A stretch of 64,000 nt of DNA from Cristatella mucedo (taxonomy: Eukaryota > Bryozoa > Phylactolaemata > Cristatellidae), in NCBI GenBank assembly GCA_009760855.2, contig WPIO01000002.1:11216001-11280000 (forward strand). Reading direction: 5' to 3'. The translations under genes were made by a program, and so were the position numbers. The notes below the pieces were generated by a model. That model had not been told where the DNA came from. It was given only the letters and a program-made list of their open reading frames with translations, and made no database searches. Below are positions 63,757-64,000 of this stretch, piece after piece (position 1 is the stretch's first letter; each line of letters begins with the position of its first letter).

Positions 63757-64000
63757 ATGGAAAAAGTTAAAAAGATTAATGGATCTATTTACAGTGATCT
63801 TAACGCAAATGGAAATAGACTAACTAATTTAGGTCTTCCCATTGATAATGGTGATGCAATAAGATTGGACTACGGTTTTAGTTCAAACTTTGGAGGAAGT
63901 ATCGCCACAAATGTTATAAATGATTTAGCAACTGTTTCAAGGGTATCAGGATTTCTATCAAAAACTAATGGAAAGATGACATCACAGTTGAGTTGTAAGA
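63757..64000 (+). CDS. Second phage-fibre-like protein, cut by window end
   Basis: Open from ATG 63757 to the window end (81 codons). SIYSDLNANGNRLTNLGLPI plus DNGDAIRLDY is one copy of the same fibre repeat seen at 53.6-54.4 kb (there SDLDANGNRIINLADPV), so the genes are paralogues at the two ends of the visible element, pointing away from the structural block. The C-terminal receptor-binding part lies outside. Likely attachment protein. Confidence 0.72.
   Translation, partial: MEKVKKINGSIYSDLNANGNRLTNLGLPIDNGDAIRLDYGFSSNFGGSIATNVINDLATVSRVSGFLSKTNGKMTSQLSCK

Larger units (their letters stand above)
51733..64000. mobile_element. Endogenous adintovirus / Maverick-Polinton-like dsDNA virus, partial
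   Basis: An AT-rich, intronless, tightly packed gene block with a DDE integrase at the left end, a long run of same-strand structural genes and divergent accessory genes. The combination of retroviral-type integrase, adenovirus-like core/pX protein, probable double-jelly-roll capsid protein and penton-like proteins is that of adintoviruses and Maverick/Polinton elements. Accessory modules are a phospholipase A2 domain, YqaJ nuclease, HNH-AP2 endonuclease and phage-like fibres. PolB, packaging ATPase and adenain-type protease are not seen; the element continues past 64000. Several genes are broken, others intact. Assignment to the group is firm; exact family is not. Confidence 0.85.

Noticed and set aside
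51733-64000. Bacteriophage prophage or bacterial contamination
   Set aside because: Fibre and HNH genes look phage-like, but retroviral-type integrase, pX-like protein and PLA2 domain are those of animal-integrated dsDNA viruses. Splice-containing host genes lie on the same contig.

Overview
The window is nuclear DNA of an animal, most likely an invertebrate. Genes are split by GT-AG introns, there are hundreds of bases of GA, CA and TA microsatellites, a tRNA-derived SINE family, and many 5'-truncated LINE copies of the L2/CR1 type with (ATT)n tails. From about 51.73 kb to the right edge the DNA changes abruptly: it is much more AT-rich, gene-dense and intronless, and carries genes of an integrated dsDNA virus of the adintovirus/Maverick-Polinton type. 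I did not pin down the host species.

Layout, host part (1-51.7 kb). 1-16 kb: mostly LINE and SINE debris, with GC-rich CpG-dense stretches at about 1.3-3.2, 11.5-12.2 and 14.65-16.1 kb for which I can support no gene. 16.27-27.78 kb, minus strand: a four-exon rhodopsin-class GPCR whose introns hold large GA tracts and a 15-bp minisatellite. 31.18-39.42 kb, minus strand: a four-exon homologue of DIABLO/Smac, the mitochondrial IAP antagonist. 39.47-46.12 kb, plus strand: a six-exon coiled-coil protein, divergent from DIABLO with start codons 53 bp apart. 46.6-48.4 kb: a few candidate exons I could not assign. 48.9-51.1 kb: the longest LINE copy, minus strand.

Layout, viral part (51.73-64.0 kb, right end beyond the window). 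A near-perfect inverted repeat marks the left edge. Then follow a small membrane protein (+), a DDE integrase (-), a Cys-rich reading frame (+), and a long minus-strand block: phage-like fibre, YqaJ exonuclease/recombinase, a probable double-jelly-roll major capsid protein, a core-type protein with adenovirus-protease-like cleavage motifs, three penton/minor-capsid-like genes (two are tandem paralogues), and a minor capsid protein with a parvovirus-type phospholipase A2 domain. To the right lie an HNH-AP2 endonuclease (+), a small hypothetical gene (-), a pX-like core protein (-), and a second fibre gene (+) cut by the window end. No DNA polymerase B, packaging ATPase or maturation protease is seen; they may lie beyond 64 kb or be lost.

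Many viral genes carry in-frame stops (TAA, TAG and TGA all occur) or frameshifts, so this is a decaying endogenous copy rather than an active virus or a recoded genome. A few frames (51.9, 56.8, 63.1 and 63.76 kb) are still open, so the insertion looks fairly recent.
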